NCBI GenBank assembly: GCA_964430365.1
Contig: CAYSEU010000014.1
Location: 1 to 14,923, forward strand
Length of the DNA: 14,923 nt
Direction: 5' to 3'
From: JAVEVH01 sp964430365
GTDB lineage: Bacteria; Patescibacteriota; Dojkabacteria; SC72
Positions 14,900 to 14,923 of the stretch are shown here, piece after piece. The position numbers were made by a program, and so were the translations under genes. Position 1 is the stretch's first letter. Each line of letters opens with the position of its first letter. The notes beneath the pieces are model-generated. The model saw only the letters and a list, made by a program, of their open reading frames with translations, was not told the origin of the DNA and searched no databases.

Positions 14900-14923
14900 A
14901 TGAACCGTTTCTTTATTAACCAT
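14900..14923 (+). CDS. Probable start of a divergent gene (8 codons visible)
   Basis: ATG at 14900 opens an uninterrupted frame reading MNRFFINH to the window edge. The case rests on the perfect extended -10 just upstream. The first residues are compatible with the start of RsmE-type 16S rRNA methyltransferases, which often begin M-x-RFF, but eight residues cannot establish this. If the gene is real, the seven-gene operon begins at 14819 and has no further upstream gene on the minus strand immediately next to it. Confidence 0.35.

Noticed and set aside
1..14923. CRISPR array, tRNA, rRNA, insertion sequence or phage genes
   Set aside because: No regularly spaced repeats, cloverleaf-like intergenic sequence, transposase or integrase motif was seen; genes fill almost all of the window.

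Overview
This is an AT-rich window (about two-thirds A+T by eye), densely packed and read with the standard bacterial code. It holds ten complete genes, the first 153 codons of fusA at the left edge, and a probable 8-codon gene start at the right edge. Ten of these twelve reading frames lie on the minus strand. The best guess for the organism is a member of the Candidate Phyla Radiation (Patescibacteria), judged from the VirB6-like protein with its family-typical membrane region, the large membrane-anchored M23 peptidase, the cluster of secreted single-pass proteins, heavy ATA/AGA codon use and very short intergenic gaps. The sequence alone does not fix the phylum.

Left part (1-4958): the start of elongation factor G (fusA), with its own extended -10 promoter, follows a TPR lipoprotein gene on the minus strand. 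Divergent from the lipoprotein is an RpfB-like secreted muralytic enzyme (DUF348 + G5 + lysozyme-like domain). It ends tail-to-tail, with a 4-base overlap, against a UvrD/PcrA helicase gene that lacks the usual C-terminal extension.

Right part (5042-14819): seven minus-strand genes separated by 13-38 bases form one apparent operon. In transcription order they are: a small membrane coiled-coil protein; an anchored protein with a duplicated FN3/beta-domain module; an anchored protein with 12 cysteines; a polytopic VirB6/TrbL-like protein; a 909-residue protein with a long cysteine-free N-terminal part, membrane segments and a cysteine-rich M23 domain; an anchored protein of unknown family; and a secreted PGRP-like pseudo-amidase with Ig-like and SH3 domains. 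The set reads as an envelope machine of type IV secretion/DNA-transfer ancestry: a membrane pore-like subunit, a wall-cutting peptidase, wall-binding domains and adhesive or scaffold ectodomains. No ATPase, relaxase, coupling protein or pilin is encoded in the window. A consensus TTGACA promoter drives the operon from a short divergent intergenic region.

Two patterns run across genes. Eight of twelve visible start codons have a TANNNT hexamer ending 5-7 bases before the start, the signature expected of leaderless transcripts, while only one gene has a well-placed Shine-Dalgarno site. Cysteines are concentrated in predicted extracellular regions and absent or few elsewhere. In EF-G, the G4 guanine-recognition motif reads NKIN instead of NKxD.
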